Positions 9,345-19,119 of a stretch of DNA of 64,000 bases are shown here, piece after piece (positions within the stretch are counted from its first letter, which is position 1; every line of letters starts with the position of its first letter). The stretch spans positions 124,001 through 188,000 of the forward strand of contig CBDCZQ010000003.1 of NCBI GenBank assembly GCA_965224575.1. Direction: 5' to 3'. The DNA comes from QPIN01 sp965224575 (GTDB lineage: Bacteria; Pseudomonadota; Gammaproteobacteria; Methylococcales; Methylomonadaceae). A program made the translations under genes and the position numbers. The notes beneath the pieces were generated by a model. It did not search any database. It had not been told where the DNA came from and saw only the letters and a program-made list of their open reading frames with translations.

Positions 9345-9577
9345 AACACCTCTATTAAGGAACCTCTGATCAAGTCCAATTATTTTTAGCTTGCTAAAAC
9401 TGCCGATATTTTCCACGAAGATCAGCGCAATAGAATGACTATTACGTCTCACTTCATGGAAAATAGCGACAGTTTTTTCTGCGCTAAATTATAACCAACT
9501 TAATCAGAGGTTTCTTAATTCGGATGAAAAAATTGATAACCAAAATATTTCTATTCATCAATTAATAGAAATTCCTT
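9345..9577. mobile_element. MITE-like family A, decayed copy split by a family B element
   Basis: The left part reads GAACACCTCTATTAA. After the family B insert the sequence resumes TTAATTCGGATGAAAAAATT and GATAACCAAAATATT, which aligns with the inner right arm of the family A copy at 6279-6420. The right end, ATCAATTAATAGAAATTCC, is the inverse of the left end. Removing the insert and one TTAA leaves a roughly 70-bp palindrome derived from family A. Confidence 0.65.
9359..9514. mobile_element. MITE-like element, family B, copy 1
   Basis: 156 bp with terminal inverted repeats (GGAACCTCTGATCAAGT on the left, the inverse of GAAACCTCTGATTAAGT on the right), flanked on both sides by TTAA (9355-9358 and 9515-9518). 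The interior is itself palindromic, with paired ACTGCCGATATTTTCC and GGAAAATAGCGACAGT arms. A closely similar copy in opposite orientation is at 40497-40651. There is no coding capacity, so movement would depend on a transposase supplied elsewhere. Confidence 0.8.
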
Positions 9578-9634
9578 TCAGTTATGAAAGATCTTTGTAT
9601 TTCAAATAAATATTCAAAGTGATTGAATAATTAA

Positions 9635-10816
9635 TTATCTTCTACTTGCTAACTGTTCGTTATAAAGAGCAGCTATTAGATTTGCTTGATAAACCATTCC
9701 TGATAGGCGGTTTTCAGAGTTAGTAATAGGTATTTGTCTTATTCCTTTTGAAGACATCAATGGAATAAGGTCAGCGATGTGTGTTGAGCTAGGCAGAGTA
9801 ACAACTGATGTTGTCATAATAAGGCCAATTGCTTCAGGTTTAGAGGCAGTGATTCCAGCAGTTCGGCGAATAAAACCCCTAAACTTATTTTGAAAGCTAT
9901 CGTATGTATTTAAGTCAATCCATTTAAAAAAATCATTCCAGGTAACAATGCCTATCACTCGTCGAGCACTATCAATTACTGGCATTGCTTTTAGTTTGTT
10001 TTTTCTCATTATTTCCCAGGCTTGCTCAACTTCAGTTCCAAACTCAACAAAAATAACATCTCTAATCATAATGTCAGCACAAGAGATAGTCCCTCTAATA
10101 CGCTGAAAAGTATTCATTTCAACTTGAGTTAGAAGTTTACTTAATGCAGCATGCGTCATATCTATAAAGACATCATTTTTCTCTAGAGCCAAACTAAGAT
10201 CTTGTTCTGTAAACCCAACTTGGTGACTAGGTTCTATAATACGATGACGTTGATTTATTACTTTTTTAATCGGTAATGGACTGGGATAATTTCGCTTCAT
10301 CACCCAACGGTTGATAATAATAGCCAGACAAAGCATTGTTAGTACATTAATAGCAACGGGAACAATAATAAAAGAATAGCCTAAAGAAGTCAGTGATTCC
10401 CCTGCCATAATCGGTGTTAAGCTTGTTGCTGCTGCAGGTGGATGCAGACAACGCATTATTAACATCAAAAAAATTGAACCTCCCACCGCTGTTGCAGCAG
10501 CAGTAGATGTTTCTCCAATATTTAGAGCACAAACCATACCTACAACAGCTGAAATCAATTGACCGCCAACGAATGGCCAAGGCTGTGCGAGGGGACTACT
10601 TGGAATAAAAAATAAAATTATCGCGGATGCGCCCATTGACGCGACTATCATGGGATATCCAGGCCAAGGAGAAACGATTTTTGTTATTAACGCTATAAAA
10701 AAAATTGTACAAAAACAGGCTAATAAAGAAAGTAATTTTGCTTTAATACTTAAATTAACTGGATCAATTGAAAAATATTTAAAAATATTACTTATTTTCA
10801 TTAGAAAACGTGGCAT
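9635..10816 (-). CDS. HPP family membrane protein with C-terminal CBS domains
   Basis: A 393-residue protein. Residues 1-185 form an HPP-type membrane domain of about five TM segments carrying the family signature CLHPPAAATSLTP. Residues 240-390 hold a pair of CBS domains (MIRDVIFVEFGTEVEQAW; VIGIVTWNDFF; MSSKGIRQIPITNSENRL) that typically bind adenosyl ligands. Plant and cyanobacterial HPP proteins have been linked to nitrite transport. Given the nitrate and nitrite genes starting 1.6 kb away, a nucleotide-gated nitrite or anion transport role is plausible but inferred. The gene faces away from the nar cluster. The ribosome binding site is weak at this start; an in-frame ATG at 10801 is an alternative. 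Confidence 0.85.
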   Translation of the reverse strand: MPRFLMKISNIFKYFSIDPVNLSIKAKLLSLLACFCTIFFIALITKIVSPWPGYPMIVASMGASAIILFFIPSSPLAQPWPFVGGQLISAVVGMVCALNIGETSTAAATAVGGSIFLMLIMRCLHPPAAATSLTPIMAGESLTSLGYSFIIVPVAINVLTMLCLAIIINRWVMKRNYPSPLPIKKVINQRHRIIEPSHQVGFTEQDLSLALEKNDVFIDMTHAALSKLLTQVEMNTFQRIRGTISCADIMIRDVIFVEFGTEVEQAWEIMRKNKLKAMPVIDSARRVIGIVTWNDFFKWIDLNTYDSFQNKFRGFIRRTAGITASKPEAIGLIMTTSVVTLPSSTHIADLIPLMSSKGIRQIPITNSENRLSGMVYQANLIAALYNEQLASRR

Positions 10817-11050
10817 TAATCACTAAAGGAACTTAAATAAAAAAGACAATAACGAGTATTTTTTTAGATTTTTTTTCGCGCGATAATTGATGAAAACCCT
10901 ATCAGTTTATTCTAATCCGATAAGCTCTTTTATTGATAAATAGCAAGATATGCGCCCATTTCAGCATCTTTAGTATTGACAGGAACAAACTTAATATAAA
11001 TTCTGCACCTGAGACTGCTCCAAAGAGATATTGACTCAATACAAACTAAA

Positions 11051-11221
11051 TTAACTTACCTCTTCAAACAATATTTTAGGTGCCCCACATTCTGGACATT
11101 CCCACTCTTCAGGCACATCATTCCATATCGTACCTGGAGAAATTCCACTACCTGGATCACCTTTTTCTTCATCATAAATATGATCACAAGTTTTACATAT
11201 ATATTTTTTAAAAGTTGACAT
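11051..11221 (-). CDS. Rubredoxin
   Basis: A 56-residue rubredoxin, a small cytoplasmic electron carrier with one iron bound by four cysteines: CKTCDHIYD near the N-terminus and CPECGAPK near the C-terminus, with the usual aromatic and acidic residues between. The ATG at 11221 is preceded by GGAGAG; an upstream TTG in the same frame is unnecessary. It is divergent from narK with a shared 230-bp control region that contains the FNR-type box. It may serve oxygen/NO detoxification or an oxygenase; its electron partner is not visible here. Confidence 0.93.
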   Translation of the reverse strand: MSTFKKYICKTCDHIYDEEKGDPGSGISPGTIWNDVPEEWECPECGAPKILFEEVS

Positions 11222-11371
11222 TTCTCTCTCCAAACAAGATAAATAAAACTTCTTTATAACCCAAGAAAAGTATGCACTCCTAGATTATTCTAGACAAGAT
11301 AAAGACTAACTCTAACATAATAGAATTATATTAATGAATTTGAAAATAAATATTTAAATTTTAAATCCTAC

Positions 11372-11414
11372 TTGACCTATATCAATAACTTTATGTAATT
11401 AAATACGTTATAAT
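11372..11414 (+). promoter_or_regulatory. FNR-type box and -10 element upstream of narK
   Basis: TTGACCTATATCAA at 11372-11385 matches the FNR/ANR consensus TTGAT-N4-ATCAA at nine of ten positions. A perfect TATAAT lies at 11409-11414. If transcription starts 6-8 bases after it, the box is centred close to -42, the class II activation position. This predicts anaerobic induction of the nitrate uptake and reduction genes. Confidence 0.75.
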
Positions 11415-11453
11415 AATTGTGATAATTAATTGATATTTTAATGGTATATAAAT

Positions 11454-13067
11454 ATGTCTGATATACATGAGTGGGACGTCGAGAATGACGAATTCTGGGA
11501 ATCTAAAGGTAAAAAAATAGCCAACCGAAACCTATGGATTTCTATCCCTAGCTTGTTATGTGGTTTTGCAATTTGGTTGTATTGGGGCATTATTACGGTA
11601 CAAATGCTTAACCTTGGTTTTCCTTATGAAAAATCAGAATTATTTACCTTAATGGCAATTGCCGGTTTGACAGGCGCAACACTTCGCATTCCAAGTAGTT
11701 TTTTTATTCGTCTTTGTGGTGGGCGTAATACGATCTTTTTCACTACAGCTCTTCTTATGATCCCTGCTCTGGGAACTGGACTTGCGTTACGCGATCAAAC
11801 TACGCCTTTTTGGGTATTTCAGGTATTAGCTTTGCTATCAGGTTTTGGCGGTGGTAATTTTGCATCCTCCATGTCTAATATCAGTTTTTTCTTCCCTAAA
11901 AAAGTACAAGGGTTAGCTTTGGGGCTTAATGCCGGATTAGGAAATTTTGGCGTGACCACCATGCAAATCCTTATTCCCCTATCTATGACCTTTGGATTAT
12001 TTGGTTCATGGGGTGGAGATTCAATGACATTAAAGTCTACATCAGGCACTTTGGTAGGAAAAATCCCCGCTGGAACTGAAACTTATATCCAAAATGGGGG
12101 CTTTATCTGGTTGCTATTGCTAATTCCACTTGCCGTTTTTGGCTGGTTTGGAATGAATAATATTCGTACCGAAGAGGTTTCACCGATTGAAAGAGGACCA
12201 ATCCTTAGCTTTAGCATGATTACAGGAATGTTTTTAATCAGTTTTATCAGTGCGATTTTTGGTTTATGGCTGATATTACCTGAATCTGTTTATGGCTCAG
12301 GTTTCAATATCCCTAAAGAAATTGCATTATTCATCGTTATTGCGTTGACCGTTTCATTATTAAAAATAATTCCTGGTCAAATAGGTGAAAGTTTAGGGCG
12401 ACAATATCAAATTTTTGATAATAAACATACTTGGGTGATGAGTATTATTTATACCATGACCTTTGGCTCTTTCATCGGATTTGCAGCCTGCTTTCCTTTA
12501 GCTATTAAAGTTATTTTTGGTTATCAACATCTGGTAGTAGATGGGGTAATGAATCATGACACTCCAAACCCCAGTGGTCCTAGTGCTTTAATGTATGCAT
12601 GGATGGGGGCGTTTATTGGCGCATTAATCCGTCCAGTTGGCGGGATGATTGCTGATAAATTTGGAGGTGCTTGGGTCACACATATTTGTTCGTTTATTAT
12701 GGTTCTAAGTGCGGGTGGTGTTGGTTATTACATGAAAGCAGCTTATGGCTCAGCAACACCAGAAGAATACTTCGTCCCCTTTTTAATCCTATTTTTAATT
12801 TTATTTGCTGCAACAGGGATTGGTAATGGCTCGACTTTTAGAACTATTTCTCAAGTTTTCCCTAAGGAACAAGTAGGCCCTGTTTTAGGCTGGACATCAG
12901 CAGTTGCTGCATACGGTGCTTTTTATATCCCTAAAGTGTTTGGTGAACAAATTAAAAATGCAACACCAGAAGTTGCTTTAATGGGCTTTGCTTCCTTTTA
13001 CGTGGTTTGCATTATGATTAACTGGTGGTTTTATTTGCGTAAAGATGGTGAATTCTATAACCCATAA
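11454..13067 (+). CDS. narK: NarK-type nitrate/nitrite MFS transporter
   Basis: A 537-residue major facilitator protein with about twelve TM segments. The nitrate signature is clear in TM5 (GFGGGNFASSMSNISFFFP, then LALGLNAGLGNFG), as is a second conserved motif in the C-terminal half (GTGIGNGSTFRTI region, GPSALMYAWMGAFIGALIR). It moves nitrate into or exchanges it for nitrite across the inner membrane. It is longer than the second carrier in this cluster because of a loop near residues 190-215 and a larger C-terminal half. It sits directly behind the FNR-type promoter and 174 bp before narG, so it is probably the first gene of the nitrate respiration unit. Confidence 0.93.
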   Translation: MSDIHEWDVENDEFWESKGKKIANRNLWISIPSLLCGFAIWLYWGIITVQMLNLGFPYEKSELFTLMAIAGLTGATLRIPSSFFIRLCGGRNTIFFTTALLMIPALGTGLALRDQTTPFWVFQVLALLSGFGGGNFASSMSNISFFFPKKVQGLALGLNAGLGNFGVTTMQILIPLSMTFGLFGSWGGDSMTLKSTSGTLVGKIPAGTETYIQNGGFIWLLLLIPLAVFGWFGMNNIRTEEVSPIERGPILSFSMITGMFLISFISAIFGLWLILPESVYGSGFNIPKEIALFIVIALTVSLLKIIPGQIGESLGRQYQIFDNKHTWVMSIIYTMTFGSFIGFAACFPLAIKVIFGYQHLVVDGVMNHDTPNPSGPSALMYAWMGAFIGALIRPVGGMIADKFGGAWVTHICSFIMVLSAGGVGYYMKAAYGSATPEEYFVPFLILFLILFAATGIGNGSTFRTISQVFPKEQVGPVLGWTSAVAAYGAFYIPKVFGEQIKNATPEVALMGFASFYVVCIMINWWFYLRKDGEFYNP

Positions 13068-13241
13068 ATGAGAAACACCTTTGGCATATAACATGCTTAG
13101 TTAAATTGGTTAAACATAAGATTCAGACATAGCCGATTGTTTTTAACCACATATTATCCAGATTAGTGCTTAATACTACGTTTTTGCACCAATCTGTAAC
13201 AAACTGAATTGTTTCAATACTAAAATCCAGGAGAAAAATCG

Positions 13242-16200
13242 ATGAGTCATTTTTTAGACCGTCTAAACTTTTTCAAAAAAGTCCAAAGTACCTTTTCAGG
13301 TAAACATGGCATTGTTACTAATGAAGACCGTCAATGGGAAGATGGTTATCGTAACCGTTGGCGTTTTGATAAGGTCGTTCGCTCAACACATGGCGTTAAC
13401 TGTACCGGCAGTTGCTCATGGAATATCCATGTTAAAAATGGTCTGGTTGCATTTGAAATGCAAGCAACCGATTATCCGCGAACGCGACCTGACATGCCAA
13501 ACCATGAGCCGCGTGGTTGTCCTCGCGGTGCGAGTTTTTCTTGGTATTTATATAGTCCATTGCGTGTTAAACATCCTCTGATCCGAGAACGTCTTGTCTC
13601 TTTATATAGAGAAGAACGTGATTCAGGTAAAGACCCTGTTGAGGCATGGGGCGCTATTCAAGAAGATCCTGAAAAACGTAAAAAATACACCGCTGTTCGT
13701 GGCTTAGGTGGTTTTGTTCGAGTTGACTGGGAAGAAGTGGCTGAGATTATTGCTGCTTCTAATGTCTATACTGCAAAAACACATGGCCCAGACAGAATCG
13801 CAGGATTTTCCCCTATTCCAGCTATGTCGATGATTAGTTATGCCGCAGGTAGTCGTTATCTATCATTAATCGGTGGCGCTGTTTTATCTTTTTATGACTG
13901 GTACTGTGATTTGCCGCCTGCTTCACCACAAACTTGGGGTGAGCAAACTGATGTACCCGAATCAGCCGATTGGTATAACTCCACTTATATAGTTGTGGCA
14001 GGTTCTAACCTACCGATGACTCGGACACCTGATGCACATTTTTATTCAGAAGTACGTTATAAAGGCACAAAAATTGTTGCAATATCACCTGATTATGCAG
14101 AATATGTAAAATTTGCTGATTTATGGATGCCTGCAAAACAAGGTACGGATGCAGCTATATTTTTGGCTATGGGACATGTTGCTTTAAAACAGTTTTATAT
14201 AGATTCACAAGACGCATATTTTGAAGAGTACGCACGTACTTATACCGATATGCCGATGCTGGTGATATTGGATAAGCATAAAAAATCATATATTAGTGGA
14301 CGTTTTGCTCGTGCCTCTGACTTTGATGATTCTCTTGGAGAGAAAAACAACCCTGAATGGAAAACAGTGGTTATTGATGAAAAAACTGGCGATGTACTTG
14401 CACCAAACGGCTCAGTCGGTTTTCGTTGGGGTGAAGAAGGAAAATGGAACTTATTACCTAAAAAAGGCAGAAGAAATACCAAACCACGCCTAAGTCTGAT
14501 TTTTGATAAAGATGATGTGGTTGAAGTATTAACGCCTGATTTTCAAACAGGTGTTGATGTTCCAATGAAACGCAACGTTCCCGTTAAAAAATTAAAACTT
14601 AATGGTAAAGATGTTCTGGTTGCAACAGTATTTGATTTGCAACTGGCACAATACGGACTCGACCGAGGCTTAGGTGGTGATATTGCATCAGGCTTTGATG
14701 ATGCCAGTATTCCAAACACACCAGCATGGGCTGAAAAAATCACCGGCGTTAAACAAGCAGATATTATCCGTAGTGGACATGAATTTGCAGACAATGCCGC
14801 TAAAACCATGGGTAAATCCATGGTTATATTAGGTGCAGGTCTAAATCATTGGTATCACAATGATATGCATTACCGCGCCATTATGAACTTACTCCACATG
14901 TGTGGTTGTATTGGTCAAAGTGGTGGTGGCTGGTGTCATTATGTGGGACAAGAAAAACTCCGCCCACAAGCAGGCTGGGCACCCATCGCGTTTGCGCTGG
15001 ATTGGCAAAAACCACCACGTCATATGAATGGAACGACCTATTTCTATTTCCATACCGACCAATGGCGTTATGAAAAATTAGAAGCGGATGCCCTACTCTC
15101 TTCAACCGCACAGAAAAATTATAAAGGTCATAATCTAGCTGATTATAATGTGGTCTCTCAGCGTTTAGGCTGGCTACCTTCTGCACCGCACTTTAACAAA
15201 AACCCTATGGATATTGTTAAAGAGGCAGAATCCGCAGGCGCTAAAGATGAAAAAGGCGTGGCTGATTATGTGGTTAAACAACTTAAATCAGGTGATCTTA
15301 AATTTGCAGCAGAAGATATTGATGCACCAGAAAATCACCCTCGCAACTTGTTTGTTTGGCGTGCCAACTTGATTGGCTGTAGTGCAAAAGGCCATGAGTA
15401 TTTTCTTAAACATTTGCTGGGCGCACAAAATGGCGTAATGCAGGATGTATTGCCAGAAGCAGAAGGTCAGGAAATTAAATGGCATAAAGATGCGCCAATA
15501 GCCAAACTGGATTTAATGGTTGATATTAACTTCCGTTTAAATTCAACCGGTGCTTATTCAGACATCGTTTTACCAACCGCAACTTGGTACGAGAAAAACG
15601 ATTTGAATACCACTGATATGCATCCGTTTATCCATCCATTAACTCAAGCCGTTGACCCAGGTTGGGAATCGCGTTCTGATTGGCAGATATTTAAAACAAT
15701 CGCCAAATCATTCTCTGTATTGGCAGAGAAGCATTTAGGCACACAAAAAGATTTAGTGGCCATGCCAATTCTTCATGATACGCCTGCTGAAATTGCTCAA
15801 GCATTGGATGTTAAAGATTGGAAACGTGGGGAATGTGAACCTATCCCCGGTAAAACCTTACCGCTCCTTAAAGTTGTTGAACGCAGTTTTGCCGACACCT
15901 ATAGGAAATATACCGCATTAGGCCCTTTGTTGCCTAAGCAGGGTAATAACATTAAAGGAATTGATTGGGAGACAGAAAAAGAATATGAGCATTTAAAGCT
16001 TATTAATTACACCATAAAAGAAGAAGGGGTTTCCAAAGGCATGCCTTCTTTAGAAGAAGATATTCATGTTTGCGAAAGTATTTTAGCCTTAGCACCTGAA
16101 ACTAATGGTGAAGTAGCGGTTAGATCATGGGATTCTCTGGGTAAGAAAACGGGGATTGACCATAAACATTTAGCATTACCACGCGAAGATGACAAAATCA

Positions 16201-17012
16201 CCTTCCGTGATATTAAAGCACAACCACGTAAGATCATTACAGCCCCAACATGGAGTGGAATTGAATCTGAAAAAGTCAGTTATAACGCATGTTATACCAA
16301 CATCCATGAGCATATCCCTTTTAGAACAATAACGGGACGTGCACAGTTTTATCAGGATCATCAATGGATGCGTGATTTTGGTGAGGAATTTTGTACCTAT
16401 AAACCAGCTGTCGATATGTTATCAACCGCTGAAATGATGAAAAAAATAGGTAAAAAACCGCACCTAAAACTCAACTGGATTACCCCACATGGTAAATGGG
16501 GGATTCACAGTACCTATCATGATAACCACCGCATGTTGACCTTATCGCGTGGAGGCCCACATCTTTGGATTTCTGAAACGGATGCTGAAAAAGTTGGGAT
16601 TGAAGATAACGATTGGGTGGAAGCATTAAATATTAACGGTGCAACCATTGCCCGTGCCGTAGTCAGCCAACGTATCCCTGATGGCATGGCGATGATGTAT
16701 CACGCACAAGAAAAAAATGTCAATGTTCCTGGGTCAAATACCACAGGGAAACGAGGCGGCATTTTAAACAGTGTGACTCGTGTTACCGTTAAACCCACCC
16801 ACATGATTGGTGGCTATGCACAGTTAAGTTATGGTTTTAACTATTACGGAACGGTTGGCTCACAACGTGATGAATATGTCATCTTGCATAAAATTGAAGA
16901 TCAGGATATTGAATGGCTAGAAGAACCGTTAACGGATGAAAGAGAGAAACAACTGAATCCAGATGGCGTGCCACAAGCACCTTATTCATGCACAGATGAG
17001 TCGGAGAAATAG
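13242..17012 (+). CDS. narG: Respiratory nitrate reductase, alpha (catalytic) subunit
   Basis: A 1256-residue NarG, full length. The FS0 iron-sulfur ligands are visible: H50, C54, C58 (STHGVNCTGSC) and C93 (RGCPRG). The molybdenum ligand is D223 in YDWYCDLPPASP, corresponding to Asp222 of E. coli. The molybdo-bis-MGD enzyme reduces nitrate to nitrite at the cytoplasmic face, receiving electrons from NarH. No twin-arginine signal is present, as expected for the membrane-bound cytoplasm-facing type. An AGGAGA ribosome binding site precedes the ATG, and narH starts 3 bases after the stop. Confidence 0.98.
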   Translation: MSHFLDRLNFFKKVQSTFSGKHGIVTNEDRQWEDGYRNRWRFDKVVRSTHGVNCTGSCSWNIHVKNGLVAFEMQATDYPRTRPDMPNHEPRGCPRGASFSWYLYSPLRVKHPLIRERLVSLYREERDSGKDPVEAWGAIQEDPEKRKKYTAVRGLGGFVRVDWEEVAEIIAASNVYTAKTHGPDRIAGFSPIPAMSMISYAAGSRYLSLIGGAVLSFYDWYCDLPPASPQTWGEQTDVPESADWYNSTYIVVAGSNLPMTRTPDAHFYSEVRYKGTKIVAISPDYAEYVKFADLWMPAKQGTDAAIFLAMGHVALKQFYIDSQDAYFEEYARTYTDMPMLVILDKHKKSYISGRFARASDFDDSLGEKNNPEWKTVVIDEKTGDVLAPNGSVGFRWGEEGKWNLLPKKGRRNTKPRLSLIFDKDDVVEVLTPDFQTGVDVPMKRNVPVKKLKLNGKDVLVATVFDLQLAQYGLDRGLGGDIASGFDDASIPNTPAWAEKITGVKQADIIRSGHEFADNAAKTMGKSMVILGAGLNHWYHNDMHYRAIMNLLHMCGCIGQSGGGWCHYVGQEKLRPQAGWAPIAFALDWQKPPRHMNGTTYFYFHTDQWRYEKLEADALLSSTAQKNYKGHNLADYNVVSQRLGWLPSAPHFNKNPMDIVKEAESAGAKDEKGVADYVVKQLKSGDLKFAAEDIDAPENHPRNLFVWRANLIGCSAKGHEYFLKHLLGAQNGVMQDVLPEAEGQEIKWHKDAPIAKLDLMVDINFRLNSTGAYSDIVLPTATWYEKNDLNTTDMHPFIHPLTQAVDPGWESRSDWQIFKTIAKSFSVLAEKHLGTQKDLVAMPILHDTPAEIAQALDVKDWKRGECEPIPGKTLPLLKVVERSFADTYRKYTALGPLLPKQGNNIKGIDWETEKEYEHLKLINYTIKEEGVSKGMPSLEEDIHVCESILALAPETNGEVAVRSWDSLGKKTGIDHKHLALPREDDKITFRDIKAQPRKIITAPTWSGIESEKVSYNACYTNIHEHIPFRTITGRAQFYQDHQWMRDFGEEFCTYKPAVDMLSTAEMMKKIGKKPHLKLNWITPHGKWGIHSTYHDNHRMLTLSRGGPHLWISETDAEKVGIEDNDWVEALNINGATIARAVVSQRIPDGMAMMYHAQEKNVNVPGSNTTGKRGGILNSVTRVTVKPTHMIGGYAQLSYGFNYYGTVGSQRDEYVILHKIEDQDIEWLEEPLTDEREKQLNPDGVPQAPYSCTDESEK

Positions 17013-17015
17013 ACA

Positions 17016-18587
17016 ATGAAAGTAAGAGCAAATTTTTCACTGGTGATGAATCTCGATAAATGTATCGGTTGCCATACCTGTTCAGTAACTTGCAAAAATG
17101 TATGGACGAATCGTAAAGGGGTTGAGTATGCCTGGTTCAATAATGTTGAAACTAAACCGGGCGTAGGCTACCCCAAAAACTGGGAAGATCAGGAGCAATG
17201 GAATGGTGGTTGGGTTTTAGAAAAGGGCAAACTGCAATTAAAATCAGGGAGTCGTCGCAATATTTTAAAGAACATATTCATGAACCCGAATATGCCGACC
17301 ATTGATGATTATTACGAGCCATTTACTTATGATTACGCAACTTTACAAAACAGTGAACTCGTAGAAGCCACTCCCACAGCAAGACCTCGTTCTTTAGTTG
17401 ACGGTTCTCGTATGGAGAAAATTGAATGGGGACCTAACTGGGAAGATGATCTGGGCGGTAAATTCAAACATCGTAGTGTCGATGTCAACTTTAGCGACAT
17501 GGAAAAGCAAATTTATGGAGAGTTTGAACAAACTTTCATGATGTATTTGCCACGCATGTGTAACCACTGTGTTAACCCAGCTTGTGTAGCTGCCTGCCCT
17601 TCTGGTTCTTTATATAAACGTGAAGAAGACGGTATTGTATTAGTCGATCAAGACAAATGTCGTAGCTGGCGTATGTGTATCAGCGCCTGCCCATACAAAA
17701 AAATGTTCTATAACTGGGAGTCAGGTAAAGCAGAAAAATGTACAGGTTGTTACCCACGAGTAGAATCTGGTTTGCCAACAGTTTGTTCAGAATCTTGTGT
17801 CGGTCGTATCCGTTACAACGGTGTGATGCTTTATGATGCAGATCGTATTGAAGAACTAGCCTCAGTTGAAAATGACCAGGACTTATATCAAGCACAGCTT
17901 GATTTATTTCTTGACCCTAATGACCCAGAAGTGATTAAACAGGCACAAGAAGATGGTATTCCTGAGTCATGGATGAAAGCAGCACGTCAATCACCTATTT
18001 ATAAATTAATTGTAGATTGGAAAGTAGCGTTCCCATTACATCCTGAATTCCGTACCATGCCGATGGTTTGGTATGTGCCGCCTCTATCGCCTGTGCAATC
18101 ACAAATTGACCAAGGTAATTTATCTACTATGTCAGATGGTGCCATTCCAAGCATAGAAACCATGCGTTTGCCGATGAAATACTTGGCTAACATGTTTACT
18201 GCTGGGGATGAAAAACCGATTGTTGCCGCTTTAAAACGGATGATTGCTATGCGTAGTTTTTATCGTTCTAAAAATGTTGAAGGAAAAACGGATTTAAAAG
18301 TTTTGGAAGAAGTCGGGTTAAGTGAAGAGCAAGTGACTGAAATGTATCGCTATATGGCGATTGCTAATTACGAAGATCGCTTTGTCATTCCAACCAGTCA
18401 TGAAGAACTACGTCAGGAAGATTTCCATACCTTCCAAGGCCAAAATGGCTTTACCTTTGGTAATGATGGATGCAGTATCAGTCCTGAGGCATCACTATTT
18501 CCTGATAAACGGAAAAAGACCGAGGACAATCTGGAATTTGTCCGTTATCACCCAGCGGCTAAACGCTCTGATGGGGAGAAAGCATGA
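17016..18587 (+). CDS. narH: Respiratory nitrate reductase, beta (iron-sulfur) subunit
   Basis: A 523-residue NarH carrying the four ferredoxin-like cysteine groups that wire electrons from NarI haems to NarG: CIGCHTCSVTC, CNHCVNPACVAACP, CRSWRMCISACP and CTGCYPRVESG with a later CSESC. The tryptophan in CRSWRMC replaces a cysteine and gives the [3Fe-4S] centre typical of the family. It lies at the cytoplasmic membrane face in complex with NarG and NarI. The stop overlaps the narJ start (ATGA), indicating translational coupling. Confidence 0.98.
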   Translation: MKVRANFSLVMNLDKCIGCHTCSVTCKNVWTNRKGVEYAWFNNVETKPGVGYPKNWEDQEQWNGGWVLEKGKLQLKSGSRRNILKNIFMNPNMPTIDDYYEPFTYDYATLQNSELVEATPTARPRSLVDGSRMEKIEWGPNWEDDLGGKFKHRSVDVNFSDMEKQIYGEFEQTFMMYLPRMCNHCVNPACVAACPSGSLYKREEDGIVLVDQDKCRSWRMCISACPYKKMFYNWESGKAEKCTGCYPRVESGLPTVCSESCVGRIRYNGVMLYDADRIEELASVENDQDLYQAQLDLFLDPNDPEVIKQAQEDGIPESWMKAARQSPIYKLIVDWKVAFPLHPEFRTMPMVWYVPPLSPVQSQIDQGNLSTMSDGAIPSIETMRLPMKYLANMFTAGDEKPIVAALKRMIAMRSFYRSKNVEGKTDLKVLEEVGLSEEQVTEMYRYMAIANYEDRFVIPTSHEELRQEDFHTFQGQNGFTFGNDGCSISPEASLFPDKRKKTEDNLEFVRYHPAAKRSDGEKA

Positions 18588-19111
18588 CCCAAATTTACAA
18601 AATACTTTCCGTTCTGTTGGAATACCCAAAAAAGGATTTAACTGACCATTGGGATGAACTGAATCAGCTTATTAATGAGTTAGCTGATTTATCAGCTGAA
18701 GATAAAAAAATATTATCAGGGTTTACTCAGTGGGCATCCAGCTTATCTCTCACAAAGTTTCAAGCAGAATATGTTGATAACTTTGATATGACGGCTGAAA
18801 ACTCTCTTTATCTGACTTATCATTTATTTGATGAGCAAGATAGAGACAGAGGCCCAGCGTTGATTCAACTGTCAGAGCTCTACAAGTCAACAGGGTTTGA
18901 AATAGGTGATGGTGAATTGCCCGATTATTTACCCTTAATTCTGGAATATGTCTCTACGATGGATGATGTAGCAAGTGCTCAAGCATTTTTGCAACAAACA
19001 TCACAGGCGGCAGAAATTATCGCCAGTAATCTTGAAAAAAATGAAAGTCCATACGCCCCCTTAGTCAGAATAGTGGAGCGTCACGGACATGTTGAAGACA
19101 TTGCAGCATAG
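18584..19111 (+). CDS. narJ: Nitrate reductase assembly chaperone NarJ
   Basis: A 175-residue all-helical protein of the NarJ/TorD-type chaperone family, with the typical start YKILSVLLEYP, the EYVDNFDMTAENSLYLTYHL core and the PDYLPLILEYV segment. It binds apo-NarG and delays membrane docking until the molybdenum cofactor and FS0 cluster are inserted. It is not part of the final enzyme. Slightly shorter than E. coli NarJ. Overlaps narH by 4 bases and is followed 8 bases later by narI. Confidence 0.95.
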   Translation: MTQIYKILSVLLEYPKKDLTDHWDELNQLINELADLSAEDKKILSGFTQWASSLSLTKFQAEYVDNFDMTAENSLYLTYHLFDEQDRDRGPALIQLSELYKSTGFEIGDGELPDYLPLILEYVSTMDDVASAQAFLQQTSQAAEIIASNLEKNESPYAPLVRIVERHGHVEDIAA

Positions 19112-19119
19112 GACTTATT

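Noticed and set aside
14543..15186. Long minus-strand open frames opposite narG
   Set aside because: They lack ribosome binding sites and family resemblance and are explained by the codon composition of narG.
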